A stretch of DNA of 64,000 bases from an uncultured Bacteroides sp. (GCA_947074205.1 CAMTOQ010000007.1:1-64000); one strand, 5' to 3'. Shown: positions 48,439-58,773, numbered from the stretch's first letter. Notes: a model not told the origin generated them from the letters alone. Translations and numbers: made by a program.

Positions 48439-49611
48439 ATGTTACAGATTGTATATATAGGCAGATACAAAAGGGCTATAGATCGTGCATCGACTAATAG
48501 TAAAGATCATGTTTTTTATGCTGTATCTACCCATACAAAAGCCATCAAGCTTATAGATACACTGAAAGACAAACAGTGTGTCGTGCTTTTATATGAACAA
48601 ACCTGCCTAGATTCCGATCTAATAGAAATAAAGGTTTTAAAGAATAAATATCCTGACCTATCGATCATCCTTGTCTTCGAGAAAATCAAGAAGGATAATG
48701 TACAACATTATCTTCAAGCAGGTATAAGCAATACTATACCCATCGATTTTACCGATAAAGCATTCTTGGACCTAATCAACTTCCAATTGCTTAAACAGAG
48801 ACAAGAGAGAAGTTATACTATTCCATCAGAGCAAATTACTGATTTTAAGTTACCACGCTGGAAAAGGGCTTTCGATGTACTATTTGCCTCTTCAGCACTG
48901 ATTTTCTTGTCCCCTCTGTTGCTAGCTACAGCGCTTGCGATAAGATTTGAAAGCAAGGGCAAGATAATCTATAAATCTAAGCGAGTAGGAAGTAACTACA
49001 ACGTTTTTGACTTTCTCAAGTTTAGATCAATGTACATCGATGCCGACAAGCATCTAAGAGATCTAAATGAATTAAATCAATATGCAGATTCATCTAATAT
49101 ATTAGACGATGGCATGCAGGATATCATACTCCCAGAAGATGAAGCCATACTGATTGATGATTCAGATGAGATTATTTTCATCTCGGACGACTACGTTCTT
49201 CCAGAAAGTGCATACAACAAAAAGAAGAGCGATGAACAAAAGAACGCATTCGTAAAACTAGAGAATGACCCACGGGTGACAAGGGTTGGACGATTCATAA
49301 GAAAGTTCAGTATCGATGAACTTCCTCAGCTAATAAATATCATAAAAGGCGATATGTCAATTGTGGGTAATCGCCCATTACCTCTCTATGAGGCAGAGTT
49401 GCTAACTAGCGACGAGTATATCGACAGGTTTATGGCGCCTGCAGGACTCACCGGACTGTGGCAAATAAAGAAAAGAGGAGATGCTGGAAAACTATCAGCT
49501 GAAGAACGAAAGTTGCTAGACATTAAGTATGCAAAAAGTTTCTCTTTTACATTAGATACAATGATTATACTTAAAACATTTACGGCCTTTATCCAGAAAG
49601 AAAATGTTTAA
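48439..49611 (+). CDS. Priming sugar-1-phosphate transferase with N-terminal pseudo-receiver
   Basis: 390 residues in two parts. Residues 1-125 have receiver-like strand and helix spacing, but the acidic pocket, the phosphoacceptor Asp and the Lys are absent (MLQIVYIGRYK, CVVLLYEQTCLDSD). From about 133 comes a polyprenyl-phosphate sugar-1-phosphate transferase: membrane helix AFDVLFASSALIFLSPLLLA, then KFRSMYIDAD, FIRKFSIDELPQLINIIKGD and SIVGNRPLP. An acidic insert of about 60 residues (about 205-265) splits the core compared with the transferase at 12.6 kb. It probably starts glycan synthesis under control of the upstream regulator. Confidence 0.85.
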   Translation: MLQIVYIGRYKRAIDRASTNSKDHVFYAVSTHTKAIKLIDTLKDKQCVVLLYEQTCLDSDLIEIKVLKNKYPDLSIILVFEKIKKDNVQHYLQAGISNTIPIDFTDKAFLDLINFQLLKQRQERSYTIPSEQITDFKLPRWKRAFDVLFASSALIFLSPLLLATALAIRFESKGKIIYKSKRVGSNYNVFDFLKFRSMYIDADKHLRDLNELNQYADSSNILDDGMQDIILPEDEAILIDDSDEIIFISDDYVLPESAYNKKKSDEQKNAFVKLENDPRVTRVGRFIRKFSIDELPQLINIIKGDMSIVGNRPLPLYEAELLTSDEYIDRFMAPAGLTGLWQIKKRGDAGKLSAEERKLLDIKYAKSFSFTLDTMIILKTFTAFIQKENV

Positions 49612-49628
49612 AACTAAATGATAGATAT

Positions 49629-50576
49629 ATGTTGGATGCTGCCTTCCCTTACATTGAACTATTCGTTTCGATAAGTGTAATATTCATTGGAGGCTATTAC
49701 ACTATATTTTCTTTAGCTTCAGTCATCGGCAGCCTTCAAACATTCGCAAAGGCTAGCCCACAGTTTAGAATGGCCATACTTATACCTATTGGCTCAGAAC
49801 TTACCATTCAAAACTATCCCAACCAACTTTTCACAGTAGTCTATTACACAGATTTACCAAAATCGATCTCTAACATCGACGAGAGCTTATATGATATTTG
49901 TGTAGTGCTTGGTGAAGTATCGAAAGCAGATAATCTGCTACTAAAAAGAATCAATAATGCCTTTGCTGCAGGTGCTAAAGCTATAAAGCTTCACCATATT
50001 GCAGACTGTTTGGAAACATCAAAGCAGTTCCGAGCAGCAAAAAAAGAAGAGATCCGAAACAGTATATTTAATTTAGGCCATAATAAATTAGGGATTTCTT
50101 CTTCATTAGGCAAAGTCGATTACGCCGTTGATGCTAAATGGCTCAAAGCAAACCTAACTAAGCACAGGTCGAATATTGAAAACAGATTACTTCATCAAGA
50201 AATCTATATCTACTATCTCCCCAATGCTTGCATCTACAGTGATTCAGTACGTCCCCGACCCAAACATTTTTCGATAATAAAAGCAGCGAAATTGCTGCCG
50301 CAAGTCACTTTAGATGGCAATTTGGGCTATGTAGACAAGCTACTTCGTTCTTTTTTTCCTTCATTGGAAGTCATGTTCTATCTATTTATAGGTTGGTGCA
50401 TATTTACTACCTATATTGACTGGGTACACAGTTTCAAATGGTGGTTTATTCTTTTTATATTTGGACTCGTGACAAGCATGGCGATTCCAGATTATTGCAT
50501 TAGAGATAAGCGAAAACAAAAATCAAAAAACTCAGAACGTGAATACTCAGCAGATCAAAAGCTTCCTCAAAAGTAA
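49629..50576 (+). CDS. Membrane protein resembling a degenerate GT2 glycosyltransferase
   Basis: 315 residues. An N-terminal membrane helix (about 8-33) leads to a Rossmann-like stretch starting MAILIPIGSE, as in membrane GT2 enzymes, but the DxD metal motif and the later catalytic Asp and QxxRW-type motifs are not visible. Two hydrophobic helices lie near the C-terminus (about 247-292), then a charged tail. It is probably an inactive or non-catalytic relative in the polysaccharide operon. This is inference from pattern and position. Confidence 0.5.
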   Translation: MLDAAFPYIELFVSISVIFIGGYYTIFSLASVIGSLQTFAKASPQFRMAILIPIGSELTIQNYPNQLFTVVYYTDLPKSISNIDESLYDICVVLGEVSKADNLLLKRINNAFAAGAKAIKLHHIADCLETSKQFRAAKKEEIRNSIFNLGHNKLGISSSLGKVDYAVDAKWLKANLTKHRSNIENRLLHQEIYIYYLPNACIYSDSVRPRPKHFSIIKAAKLLPQVTLDGNLGYVDKLLRSFFPSLEVMFYLFIGWCIFTTYIDWVHSFKWWFILFIFGLVTSMAIPDYCIRDKRKQKSKNSEREYSADQKLPQK

Positions 50577-51162
50577 CTCGCGACTAAAAGCGTTAGTGCA
50601 TAGATTTATTATGCATCCAGTAAAGACACGCCCAAACTGGTGGGTGCGACTCTTTATGTTTACCTACATTCATAGAGGTAAAAAAACGATTATCTACAGA
50701 AGTGTAAGAAAAGATATTGCACCGTTTAATGAGTTTAGGCTCGGTGACTATTCGGTTATAGAGGACTTTTCGTGCATCAACAACGCCGTGGGCGATGTGT
50801 TTATTGGCGCTCACACACGCATCGGACTCCACTGCACACTAATTGGGCCAGTGACAATTGGCGATGACGTCAATATCGCCCAAAATGTCACTATTAGTGG
50901 TTTGAATCATATCTTCAAAGACCCACATCAGAAAATAAGCGAACAAGGAGTCGCTACCTCTATGATTACTATTGCCAACGATGTATGGATCGGAGCAAAC
51001 GCTGTGATATTGGCAGGAGCATCAATAGGAACTCATTGTGTTGTAGCTGCAGGAAGTGTAGTAAATAGCAGCATTCCACCCTATTCTATCTGTGCCGGAA
51101 CACCTGCACGCATCATTAAAAAGTACGATTTTGAGAAGAAAGATTGGATTTCTTGCAGTTAA
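50539..51162 (+). CDS. Hexapeptide-repeat acyltransferase
   Basis: Left-handed beta-helix transferase, 207 residues. The repeats are visible from about residue 85 (GDVFIGAHTRIGLHCTLIGPVTIGDD, quoted by region only), the catalytic His is in ISGLNHIF, and the end VAAGSVVNSSIPPYSICAGTPARIIKKY is standard. The frame begins with GTG at 50539, overlapping the preceding gene by 38 bases; later starts would cut the N-terminal helical region. It probably acetylates the glycan made by this operon. Confidence 0.85.
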   Translation: MNTQQIKSFLKSNSRLKALVHRFIMHPVKTRPNWWVRLFMFTYIHRGKKTIIYRSVRKDIAPFNEFRLGDYSVIEDFSCINNAVGDVFIGAHTRIGLHCTLIGPVTIGDDVNIAQNVTISGLNHIFKDPHQKISEQGVATSMITIANDVWIGANAVILAGASIGTHCVVAAGSVVNSSIPPYSICAGTPARIIKKYDFEKKDWISCS

Positions 51163-51210
51163 TCACCACTTATAGTGATGCACTGTGACCATTATACCAC
51201 ACATTAGGGA

Positions 51211-51241
51211 TTGCACACAGTTCAACTTCCCATTATCTTTG
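51211..51241 (+). promoter_or_regulatory. Orphan promoter (candidate small RNA)
   Basis: TTG (51211-51213) and TATCTTTG (51234-51241) are 20 bases apart, as good a match as any in the window. No plus-strand gene follows; the transcript would meet a terminator about 100 bases later. Confidence 0.65.
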
Positions 51242-51247
51242 CATACA

Positions 51248-51351
51248 GAATTTAATTATTAGTCATAATGTAATAACGTAGTTGCATGGAAGAAACAACA
51301 AACCAGCATCCTGTCGAAGTGATTTCGCCAAGATGCTGGTCTTCTTTTTTT
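51248..51351 (+). ncRNA. Candidate small RNA of about 100 bases
   Basis: A consensus promoter and a strong intrinsic terminator enclose a short region with no convincing gene. The only ATG frame (near 51286) reads through the terminator into the next gene's antisense strand and is unlikely to be coding. The 5' part is AT-rich and unpaired, the 3' part is the terminator hairpin. The terminator could also simply end the polysaccharide operon or the opposite-strand ytxH transcript. Confidence 0.5.
51302..51351. terminator. Terminator between candidate small RNA and ytxH-like gene
   Basis: ACCAGCATC (51302-51310) pairs with GATGCTGGT (51332-51340), with an inner CGAA/TTCG, followed by cttcttttttt. 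It is T-rich on the other side too, so it may act both ways. Confidence 0.85.
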
Positions 51352-51377
51352 CTAGCAATACAAATAATGAGTGTAAA

Positions 51378-51641
51378 CTATTCAACAGGGTGACTATACT
51401 TTCTTTTTGCTTCTGCAATACCCTCATTTACCTGAGCTGACACTCGATTAGCAGTCTCCTGCATTTTCTTTTTTGCACAATCATATTGATTGGCAGCTCT
51501 AACCTCAATATCCTCAAGAGCATTAAGAACATCTTCTTTTAGCTGTTTGCCCTTTTGAGTCTGTGCAAGATAATAACTTAGCACACCTACGGCAGCACCT
51601 ATCCCTAGGCCCAACCAGAATTTACCATTATTACATCCCAT
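51378..51641 (-). CDS. YtxH-like small membrane stress protein
   Basis: 87 residues: a short N-terminus, one glycine-rich membrane helix (LGLGIGAAVGVLSYYLA, about 10-26), then a long charged amphipathic helix with regular Ala/Lys/Glu. This matches the YtxH-like domain, found in general stress proteins. It follows the GlsB-like gene after 35 bases, so both are probably expressed together. Confidence 0.75.
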   Translation of the reverse strand: MGCNNGKFWLGLGIGAAVGVLSYYLAQTQKGKQLKEDVLNALEDIEVRAANQYDCAKKKMQETANRVSAQVNEGIAEAKRKYSHPVE

Positions 51642-51676
51642 AAACTTTGTTGTTTTAAAGTTATCACTGTGATTAA

Positions 51677-51928
51677 TTACTTCTTTTTAGAGCCGCTAAA
51701 TAGACTTGCTATCCAAAGGATGATGACGGCACCAACCACTGAAATGATAAGACTTCCTATCAGTCCTTTTGAGCCGAGCCCAAATAGGCTAAAAACCCAA
51801 CCACCTATCACACCACCAGCAATACCTAGAAGTGTATTGATGATAAAGCCAAAACCACCACCACGCATTATTTTACCGGCTATAAAACCAGTCAATGCAC
51901 CTAGAAGGATAAACCATACAAAATCCAT
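51677..51928 (-). CDS. GlsB/YeaQ/YmgE family membrane protein
   Basis: 83 residues with three glycine-rich hydrophobic helices. The motifs GALTGFIAGKIMRGGGFGF and LLGIAGGVIGGWVFSLFGL are typical of the family, associated with stress response. The end is basic (GSKKK). It is upstream of the YtxH-like gene. The exact role of the family is unknown. Confidence 0.88.
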   Translation of the reverse strand: MDFVWFILLGALTGFIAGKIMRGGGFGFIINTLLGIAGGVIGGWVFSLFGLGSKGLIGSLIISVVGAVIILWIASLFSGSKKK

Positions 51929-52062
51929 AATTTCACTCTTTTAAGTTTATACTAAAAACAGATATTCTCAATAAAAGTTTACTCAGAAACAAAATTTGGG
52001 AAGGATATCACTTTTATCATTCGACAAGTTAGCAAAAAAAACTAAACGAATGGATTATATTG

Positions 52063-52107
52063 CAAAAAAAATGTGCATCCCGCTCATTACTAGAGGAAAT
52101 GCACATT
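52063..52107 (-). terminator. Terminator of the YbiT-like gene
   Basis: On the minus strand AATGTGCAT/ATGCACATT (52070-52078 with 52099-52107) is followed by seven Ts, 27 bases past the stop. Confidence 0.85.
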
Positions 52108-52133
52108 TATTATTCGAGAATGTTACTGCTTAA

Positions 52134-53765
<1,632 letters not shown>

Positions 53766-53825
53766 TTATTTCTATTGTTAAGGGCGCAAAGATACGCATT
53801 TTAAATGAATTTGACACTACCAATC

Positions 53826-53858
53826 TTGTGCCAGTCTGACAGAATTATATTACCTTTG
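53826..53858 (+). promoter_or_regulatory. Candidate promoter for grpE-dnaJ
   Basis: TTG (53826-53828) and TACCTTTG (53851-53858), spacer 22. It gives a 5' leader of about 120 bases before grpE. Confidence 0.5.
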
Positions 53859-53907
53859 TGGCGATTTTTGGAAATCTTATGAACCTGGCAAACTTTTTGT
53901 TGTTTTA

Positions 53908-53948
53908 TGTAGAAGCGGATTGATGTTTGTTAATCAAAAACTTCTACA
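53908..53948 (+). promoter_or_regulatory. Hairpin in the grpE 5' leader
   Basis: TGTAGAAG (53908-53915) pairs with CTTCTACA (53941-53948), with an inner TTGAT/ATCAA stem. It lies 37 bases before the ATG and has no T run, so a role in translation or RNA stability is more likely than termination. Confidence 0.45.
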
Positions 53949-53985
53949 GGCCGTATAATATAAACGTATAATACAGAAATAAGTT

Positions 53986-54570
53986 ATGAAAAAGAAAGAA
54001 GCAGCAAAAGATATGGAGCTCGACCCTAAAGCAACAGAACAACAAGCGGAAACTCAAAATGCACCCGAAGTAGAGGAAACTTTAGCAGAGGATGTAGTAG
54101 AGGAAAAAGATGAAGCTGCCATTAAGCTAGACGAGATTACTGCTGCACTCGAAGAGCAGAAAGATAAATACCTTCGTCTTGCAGCTGAATTTGACAACTT
54201 CCGCAAGCGCACAATGAAGGAGAAAAGCGATTTAATCCTTAACGGTGGCGAAAAGACATTGAATAGTATTCTTCCTATTGTAGACGATATGGAAAGAGCA
54301 CTTAGCACAATGGAAAAGGCAACTGACGTAAATGCAGTTAAAGAAGGTGTTGAACTGATATTTAATAAATTTATGGCTGTATTGGGCCAAAACGGAGTGA
54401 AGAAAATCGAAACTGCCGATCAACCCCTTGATACAGACTTTCACGAAGCTATAGCTGTGATACCTGCACCATCTGAAGACAAGAAAGGAAAGGTTTTAGA
54501 TTGTGTGCAAAATGGCTATACACTAAACGATAAAGTACTTCGCCACGCCAAAGTGGTAGTTGGAGAATAA
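53986..54570 (+). CDS. grpE: Nucleotide exchange factor GrpE
   Basis: Releases ADP from DnaK. 194 residues: an acidic disordered N-terminus (about 1-45), a long helix (EEQKDKYLRLAAEFDNFRKR), then the C-terminal beta domain ending with VLDCVQNGYTLNDKVLRHAKVVV, the family signature. dnaJ follows after 9 bases; dnaK is not in the window. Confidence 0.95.
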   Translation: MKKKEAAKDMELDPKATEQQAETQNAPEVEETLAEDVVEEKDEAAIKLDEITAALEEQKDKYLRLAAEFDNFRKRTMKEKSDLILNGGEKTLNSILPIVDDMERALSTMEKATDVNAVKEGVELIFNKFMAVLGQNGVKKIETADQPLDTDFHEAIAVIPAPSEDKKGKVLDCVQNGYTLNDKVLRHAKVVVGE

Positions 54571-54579
54571 TAAATAAGT

Positions 54580-55758
54580 ATGGAGAAAAGAGACTACTAT
54601 GAAGTGTTGGAGGTCACCAAGACCGCCAGTTATGATGAAATAAAGAAAGCATATCGCAAAAAAGCGCTTCAGTTTCACCCCGACAAAAACCCGGGTGACA
54701 AAACAGCAGAAAGCAAATTTAAAGAAGCTGCTGAAGCATACGAGGTATTGAGCAACGAAGATAAACGCGCACGCTACGACCAATTTGGCCATGCCGGTGT
54801 GGGTGGAGCAGCCGGAAATGGCGGCCCATTTGGCGGTGGCTTCGGTGGAGGTATGTCTATGGATGACATCTTCTCTATGTTTGGTGACATTTTTGGCGGA
54901 CACCGTGCAGGTGGTGGCGGCTTCGGAGGCTTTGGTGGCTTCGGAGGCGAAACGCAACAACAACGACGCTTTAGAGGCTCTGATTTAAGAGTGAAGGTAA
55001 AACTTTCACTCAAAGAGATTGTACAAGGTGCTGAGAAGAAATTCAAATTAAAGAAATACGTTGCATGTGACGCTTGTCATGGTAGCGGTGCCGAAGGCAA
55101 TGATGGTGCAGAAACCTGCCCTACTTGTCATGGTAGCGGCTCTGTGCTTCGCACTCAACAAACCATTCTAGGTACAATGCAGACTCGTGCTGCGTGTCCT
55201 AACTGCCATGGTGAGGGTAAAATCATCAAAAACAAGTGTAAAGCTTGTGGTGGTGATGGTATCGTTTATGGCGAAGAAACTATCGATGTTTCTATTCCTG
55301 GTGGTGTTGTCGAGGGTATGCAACTTTCAATGAGCGGAAAAGGTAACGCCGGTAAGCACAATGGTGTAGCAGGCGACTTATTGATAATCGTTGAAGAAGA
55401 GGAAAATGACGAATTGCTACGCGATGGCAACGACCTTATCTACAACTTACTACTAAACTTCACCGATGCGGTATTAGGAACTTCTGTCGAAGTACCTACA
55501 GTAGACGGTCGCGTAAAGGTTAAAGTAGATGCAGGAACTCAACCTGGTAAGGTATTGAGACTTCGTGGCAAAGGTGTACCCAATGTAAACGGCTATGGCA
55601 CTGGCGACTTGCTAGTTCATATCAGCGTATATGTACCCGAAGCTATCAGTAAAGAAGAGAAGGCTATCATAGAGAAGCTTGCCGAGTCGGACAACTTCAA
55701 ACCTAATACTTCTGTTAAGGAGAAAATCTTCCGCAAGTTCCGCAACTTGTTCGATTAA
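54580..55758 (+). CDS. dnaJ: Chaperone DnaJ
   Basis: Co-chaperone that delivers substrates to DnaK and stimulates its ATPase. 392 residues. In order: the J domain with HPD (FHPDKNPGD), a Gly/Phe-rich linker with GGFGG repeats, and four CxxCxGxG zinc-binding repeats ([32 protein letters not shown]). The C-terminal substrate-binding domains are complete. It ends at a strong terminator. Confidence 0.97.
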   Translation: MEKRDYYEVLEVTKTASYDEIKKAYRKKALQFHPDKNPGDKTAESKFKEAAEAYEVLSNEDKRARYDQFGHAGVGGAAGNGGPFGGGFGGGMSMDDIFSMFGDIFGGHRAGGGGFGGFGGFGGETQQQRRFRGSDLRVKVKLSLKEIVQGAEKKFKLKKYVACDACHGSGAEGNDGAETCPTCHGSGSVLRTQQTILGTMQTRAACPNCHGEGKIIKNKCKACGGDGIVYGEETIDVSIPGGVVEGMQLSMSGKGNAGKHNGVAGDLLIIVEEEENDELLRDGNDLIYNLLLNFTDAVLGTSVEVPTVDGRVKVKVDAGTQPGKVLRLRGKGVPNVNGYGTGDLLVHISVYVPEAISKEEKAIIEKLAESDNFKPNTSVKEKIFRKFRNLFD

Positions 55759-55797
55759 TTTTTAATCGACTGATTTAGAATACAATTCAACTATACT

Positions 55798-55839
55798 ATA
55801 TCCCGATGAATCATATCTGATTTGTTGGGATATTTTTTT
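55798..55839 (+). terminator. Terminator of grpE-dnaJ
   Basis: ATATCCC (55798-55804) pairs with GGGATAT (55827-55833), followed by a run of Ts. Confidence 0.8.
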
Positions 55840-55869
55840 GTGTAGACACCTTAGAATAATGCATTTACT

Positions 55870-55950
55870 GACCACGCCTACTCACCGCGGTGGCCAGCGC
55901 TTGCCACCGCGGTGAGTAGGCGTGGTCTGGTCGGTGAGTGGGCGTGGTCA
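55870..55950. repeat. Dispersed palindromic element, copy 2
   Basis: A perfect 25-base stem (55870-55894 with 55903-55927) and an 8-base loop. Its 42-base core (55878-55919) matches copy 1 at 34406-34447, with the same loop length. A half copy of the right arm (about 55932-55949) follows, and ggcgtggtca (55941-55950) could pair with tgaccacgcc at the left edge instead. No T run follows. Confidence 0.9.
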
Positions 55951-56016
55951 GCAAATAGGTAAAATGGAGATGCAAATTAGAAGATTATTAATTCACTTTT
56001 AGAGAAGATATAGCTA

Positions 56017-56024
56017 TATTTGTT
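56017..56024 (+). promoter_or_regulatory. Candidate -7 box for the Fic gene
   Basis: TATATTTG matches TAnnTTTG, 41 bases before the ATG at 56066 and 19 before the alternative ATG at 56044. Confidence 0.5.
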
Positions 56025-56065
56025 TATTCAGCAACGAGAGATTATGACAGACCACCATTACATAG

Positions 56066-56590
56066 ATGAAAAAAGCATTAACATTGTTCGAGACCGGAGA
56101 TATTGACTCCATTACCGTGGGTTCCACAAAAGGTTTGTGTCAAATACACAAATACCTATTTGACGGACTTTATGAGTTTGCAGACACACTTCGCAAGCAG
56201 AATATTGCAAAAGGCGGCTTCCGCTTTGCTAATGCTCTCTATCTAGATGCCATTCTCCCTGTCATCGAAAAAATGCCCGAAAGCTCTTTCGAAGAGATTA
56301 TTGCCAAATACGTTGAGATGAATATAGCCCACCCTTTTATGGAAGGCAATGGACGCACCACTCGCATATGGTTGGATATGATTTTAAAGAAAAATCTGAA
56401 AAGAGTAATCAACTGGCAACTCGTGGAAAAAGATTCTTATCTCCAGGCAATGGAGAGAAGTCCAATCAATGATCTAGAACTACGTGTATTATTAGAACCC
56501 GCACTTACCGATAAGATAAATGATAGAGAAATAATCTTCAAGGGTATAGAACAATCCTACTACTATGAAGGCTATAGCAAGGTGAAATAA
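56066..56590 (+). CDS. Fic family protein adenylyltransferase, class III type
   Basis: Fic-fold enzyme that typically transfers AMP to a protein hydroxyl. 174 residues. The active-site motif [12 protein letters not shown] begins at His89. The C-terminal helix has SYYYEG (Ser164 to Gly169), matching the inhibitory S/TxxxEG/N motif of class III Fic proteins, so it should be self-inhibited. An ATG at 56044 in another frame encodes a plausible family N-terminus ([10 protein letters not shown]) that joins this frame if one A of the A6 run near 56070 were absent, so a frameshift is possible. Confidence 0.87.
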   Translation: MKKALTLFETGDIDSITVGSTKGLCQIHKYLFDGLYEFADTLRKQNIAKGGFRFANALYLDAILPVIEKMPESSFEEIIAKYVEMNIAHPFMEGNGRTTRIWLDMILKKNLKRVINWQLVEKDSYLQAMERSPINDLELRVLLEPALTDKINDREIIFKGIEQSYYYEGYSKVK

Positions 56591-56612
56591 TCAGATACAC
56601 TCCTAACAATCT

Positions 56613-57482
56613 ATGAAAATACCTAATCTTACATATGGTGAGGCAATAAACGATGAATTATCATTCGTTTGCAGATTAATGTTGTGCAGTATTATCAGAA
56701 AGCGCCTCCACGATGAACAAACGATTAATATTGAAGAGCGATATATTATTGATGCATACGACATAATACATAATATTCATAATTGTCTAGAAACCATAGA
56801 CAATGCAATTTTATTCATAAAGGAAGGATGGGACAGTGAATTCGGAGTAAAACATAGAATAAATGAAGATACATATTTATTATATCACTATGACATTATC
56901 TGCCATAAGATTTATACTGTAAGAGATTTATACTTTAAATTAATCAATCATATTTACGAACTTGGGCTTAAAAACAAGGAATGTAAATGGAAGAATATTA
57001 AAGGAAAGAGGAAATCTATATCAAATACCTTCTTATTTTCGTTACTAAACGATAACCAAAATTCGTTGAAGTCAATATACCTTGTCAGGACTGTTTCTTC
57101 ACATGATGGAGTAATAAGAGACAAATCACTCGACGTTACTGCAATCAATTCTATTCTTGCAATATATAAAGACTTAATACCTAAAAATTTAATCAACGGT
57201 ATTACAATCAACAACAATCTATTTTACAGACATCGATTCCAAGAAAATAAAAGTAAATTCATTGAACATATTGAGATATGTAGATACAATACTTTTATTT
57301 ATACTCGTTGCATATTATGCTCGCTGTGTAATGACTTCCTAAGCAAAATTAGCATAGAAACAAAACGGCAACATTTAACAAGTAAGACAACAGAGGAAAT
57401 ACTTAAACTAAAATCAAAAAGAAACTGTATCAATAATAAACATCCAAACGACTGCCCCAATTCTTGGAAACACTCTAAATGA
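56613..57482 (+). CDS. AT-rich helical protein, possibly HEPN-like
   Basis: 289 residues, almost wholly helical by composition, with no signal peptide or membrane span. I do not recognise the family. A possible HEPN-type Rx4H motif is present at Arg159-His164 (LVRTVSSHDG). Several cysteines lie near the C-terminus (RCILCSLCNDF, CINNKHPNDCPNSW). The coding sequence is clearly more AT-rich than its neighbours, which suggests horizontal transfer. It follows the Fic gene after 22 bases and may be co-expressed with it. Confidence 0.5.
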   Translation: MKIPNLTYGEAINDELSFVCRLMLCSIIRKRLHDEQTINIEERYIIDAYDIIHNIHNCLETIDNAILFIKEGWDSEFGVKHRINEDTYLLYHYDIICHKIYTVRDLYFKLINHIYELGLKNKECKWKNIKGKRKSISNTFLFSLLNDNQNSLKSIYLVRTVSSHDGVIRDKSLDVTAINSILAIYKDLIPKNLINGITINNNLFYRHRFQENKSKFIEHIEICRYNTFIYTRCILCSLCNDFLSKISIETKRQHLTSKTTEEILKLKSKRNCINNKHPNDCPNSWKHSK

Positions 57483-57486
57483 ATAA

Positions 57487-57519
57487 AGCCGCCTCTCCCA
57501 CTATAGGAAAAAGGCGGCT
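57487..57519. terminator. Terminator between the HEPN-like gene and rocD
   Basis: AGCCGCCT (57487-57494) pairs with AGGCGGCT (57512-57519). T runs on both sides are weak. Confidence 0.6.
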
Positions 57520-57527
57520 ATCATCAT

Positions 57528-58763
57528 TTATTCAAACTCTCTCACAGTCTTGACAATGATATCGATACATTCGCGCAACTGATCTTCGGAGATAACCAAA
57601 GGTGGTGCAAAACGAATGATATTAGTGTGTGTAGGTTTAGCTAACAGGCCATTTACTGCCAATTTTAGACAAATATCCCATGCTAAATCTTTGTGTTTGT
57701 CATTATTAATAATCAGCGCATTGAGCAGCCCTTTGCCTCTTACATAAGAAGCAACTGAGGATGTAGCACAGAGTTTATTCATCTCTTCTCGGAAGATTTC
57801 GCCTAAGCGATTTGCATTCTCGGCTAGCTTTTCATCCTTCACTACCTCTAATGCCACCACTGCCACACAAGCAGCGATAGGGTTACCGCCAAAAGTAGAA
57901 CCATGTTGTCCGGGGCGAATCACCTCCATAATTTCATTATCTGCCAGAACGGCAGAAACAGGATAGGAACCACCGGATAGAGCTTTCCCAAGAATCAAGA
58001 TATCGGGGTGAACATCCTCATAATCGCAAGCCAACAAGCGACCGGTACGGGCAATACCCGTTTGCACTTCATCGGCAATAAAAAGTACATTGTGTTGACG
58101 ACAAATGTCGTAGCAGGCTTTAAGGTAGCCTTCGTCTGGCACAAAAACTCCTGCCTCGCCTTGGATAGGTTCAACTAAGAAACCTGCAATAGTTGGGTCA
58201 TTCTCCAGCAACTCTTTCAAAGCCTCTACATTATTGTAGGGAACAGTTACAAAACCGGGAGTATACGGCCCATAACCATCAAATGCATCGGGATCTACTG
58301 AGAACGATACTATACTGATGGTGCGCCCATGAAAGTTTCCTTCGCAGGTCACTATCTTTGCTTCACCTTTTGCAATGCCTTTTTTCTCGTAAGCCCACTT
58401 ACGGCAAAGTTTCAAAGCTGTCTCAACGGCTTCTGCACCGGTATTCATCGGCAACAATTTATCATACCCAAAGTAGCGAGTAGCAAACTCTTCATAAGGC
58501 CCCAGCTTATCGTTATGAAAGGCACGCGAAGTTAGTGTGAGTTTATGTGCTTGATCGGTCATTGCCTCTACTATACGTGGATGACAGTGACCTTGATTAA
58601 CAGCAGAGTAAGCCGAGAGAAAATCAAAATAGGGCTTACCATCCACGTCCCATACATATACACCACAACCACGCTCCAATACTACAGGAAGGGGATGATA
58701 GTTGTGAGCTCCACAACGGCTTTCCAACTCAATCAGCTGAGCCGCATTTAATTTCTTTTCCAT
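57528..58763 (-). CDS. rocD: Ornithine--oxo-acid transaminase
   Basis: Pyridoxal-phosphate class III aminotransferase that converts ornithine to glutamate-5-semialdehyde. 411 residues. Motifs: [51 protein letters not shown] and the PLP lysine in LGKALSGG. RocD is preferred over acetylornithine aminotransferase because of the match to ornithine transaminases and the neighbouring arginine genes. It is the last gene of the arginine operon, 10 bases after ctlX. Confidence 0.92.
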   Translation of the reverse strand: MEKKLNAAQLIELESRCGAHNYHPLPVVLERGCGVYVWDVDGKPYFDFLSAYSAVNQGHCHPRIVEAMTDQAHKLTLTSRAFHNDKLGPYEEFATRYFGYDKLLPMNTGAEAVETALKLCRKWAYEKKGIAKGEAKIVTCEGNFHGRTISIVSFSVDPDAFDGYGPYTPGFVTVPYNNVEALKELLENDPTIAGFLVEPIQGEAGVFVPDEGYLKACYDICRQHNVLFIADEVQTGIARTGRLLACDYEDVHPDILILGKALSGGSYPVSAVLADNEIMEVIRPGQHGSTFGGNPIAACVAVVALEVVKDEKLAENANRLGEIFREEMNKLCATSSVASYVRGKGLLNALIINNDKHKDLAWDICLKLAVNGLLAKPTHTNIIRFAPPLVISEDQLRECIDIIVKTVREFE

Positions 58764-58773
58764 AATAATATAT

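Noticed and set aside
51286-51393. 35-codon frame starting MEETTNQHPVEVIS
   Set aside because: It reads through a strong terminator hairpin and into the antisense strand of the ytxH-like gene, so it is unlikely to be translated as a whole.
54774-55046. Proline-rich 90-codon frame antisense to dnaJ
   Set aside because: It is the mirror of the Gly/Phe-rich linker of dnaJ and has no promoter or homology of its own.
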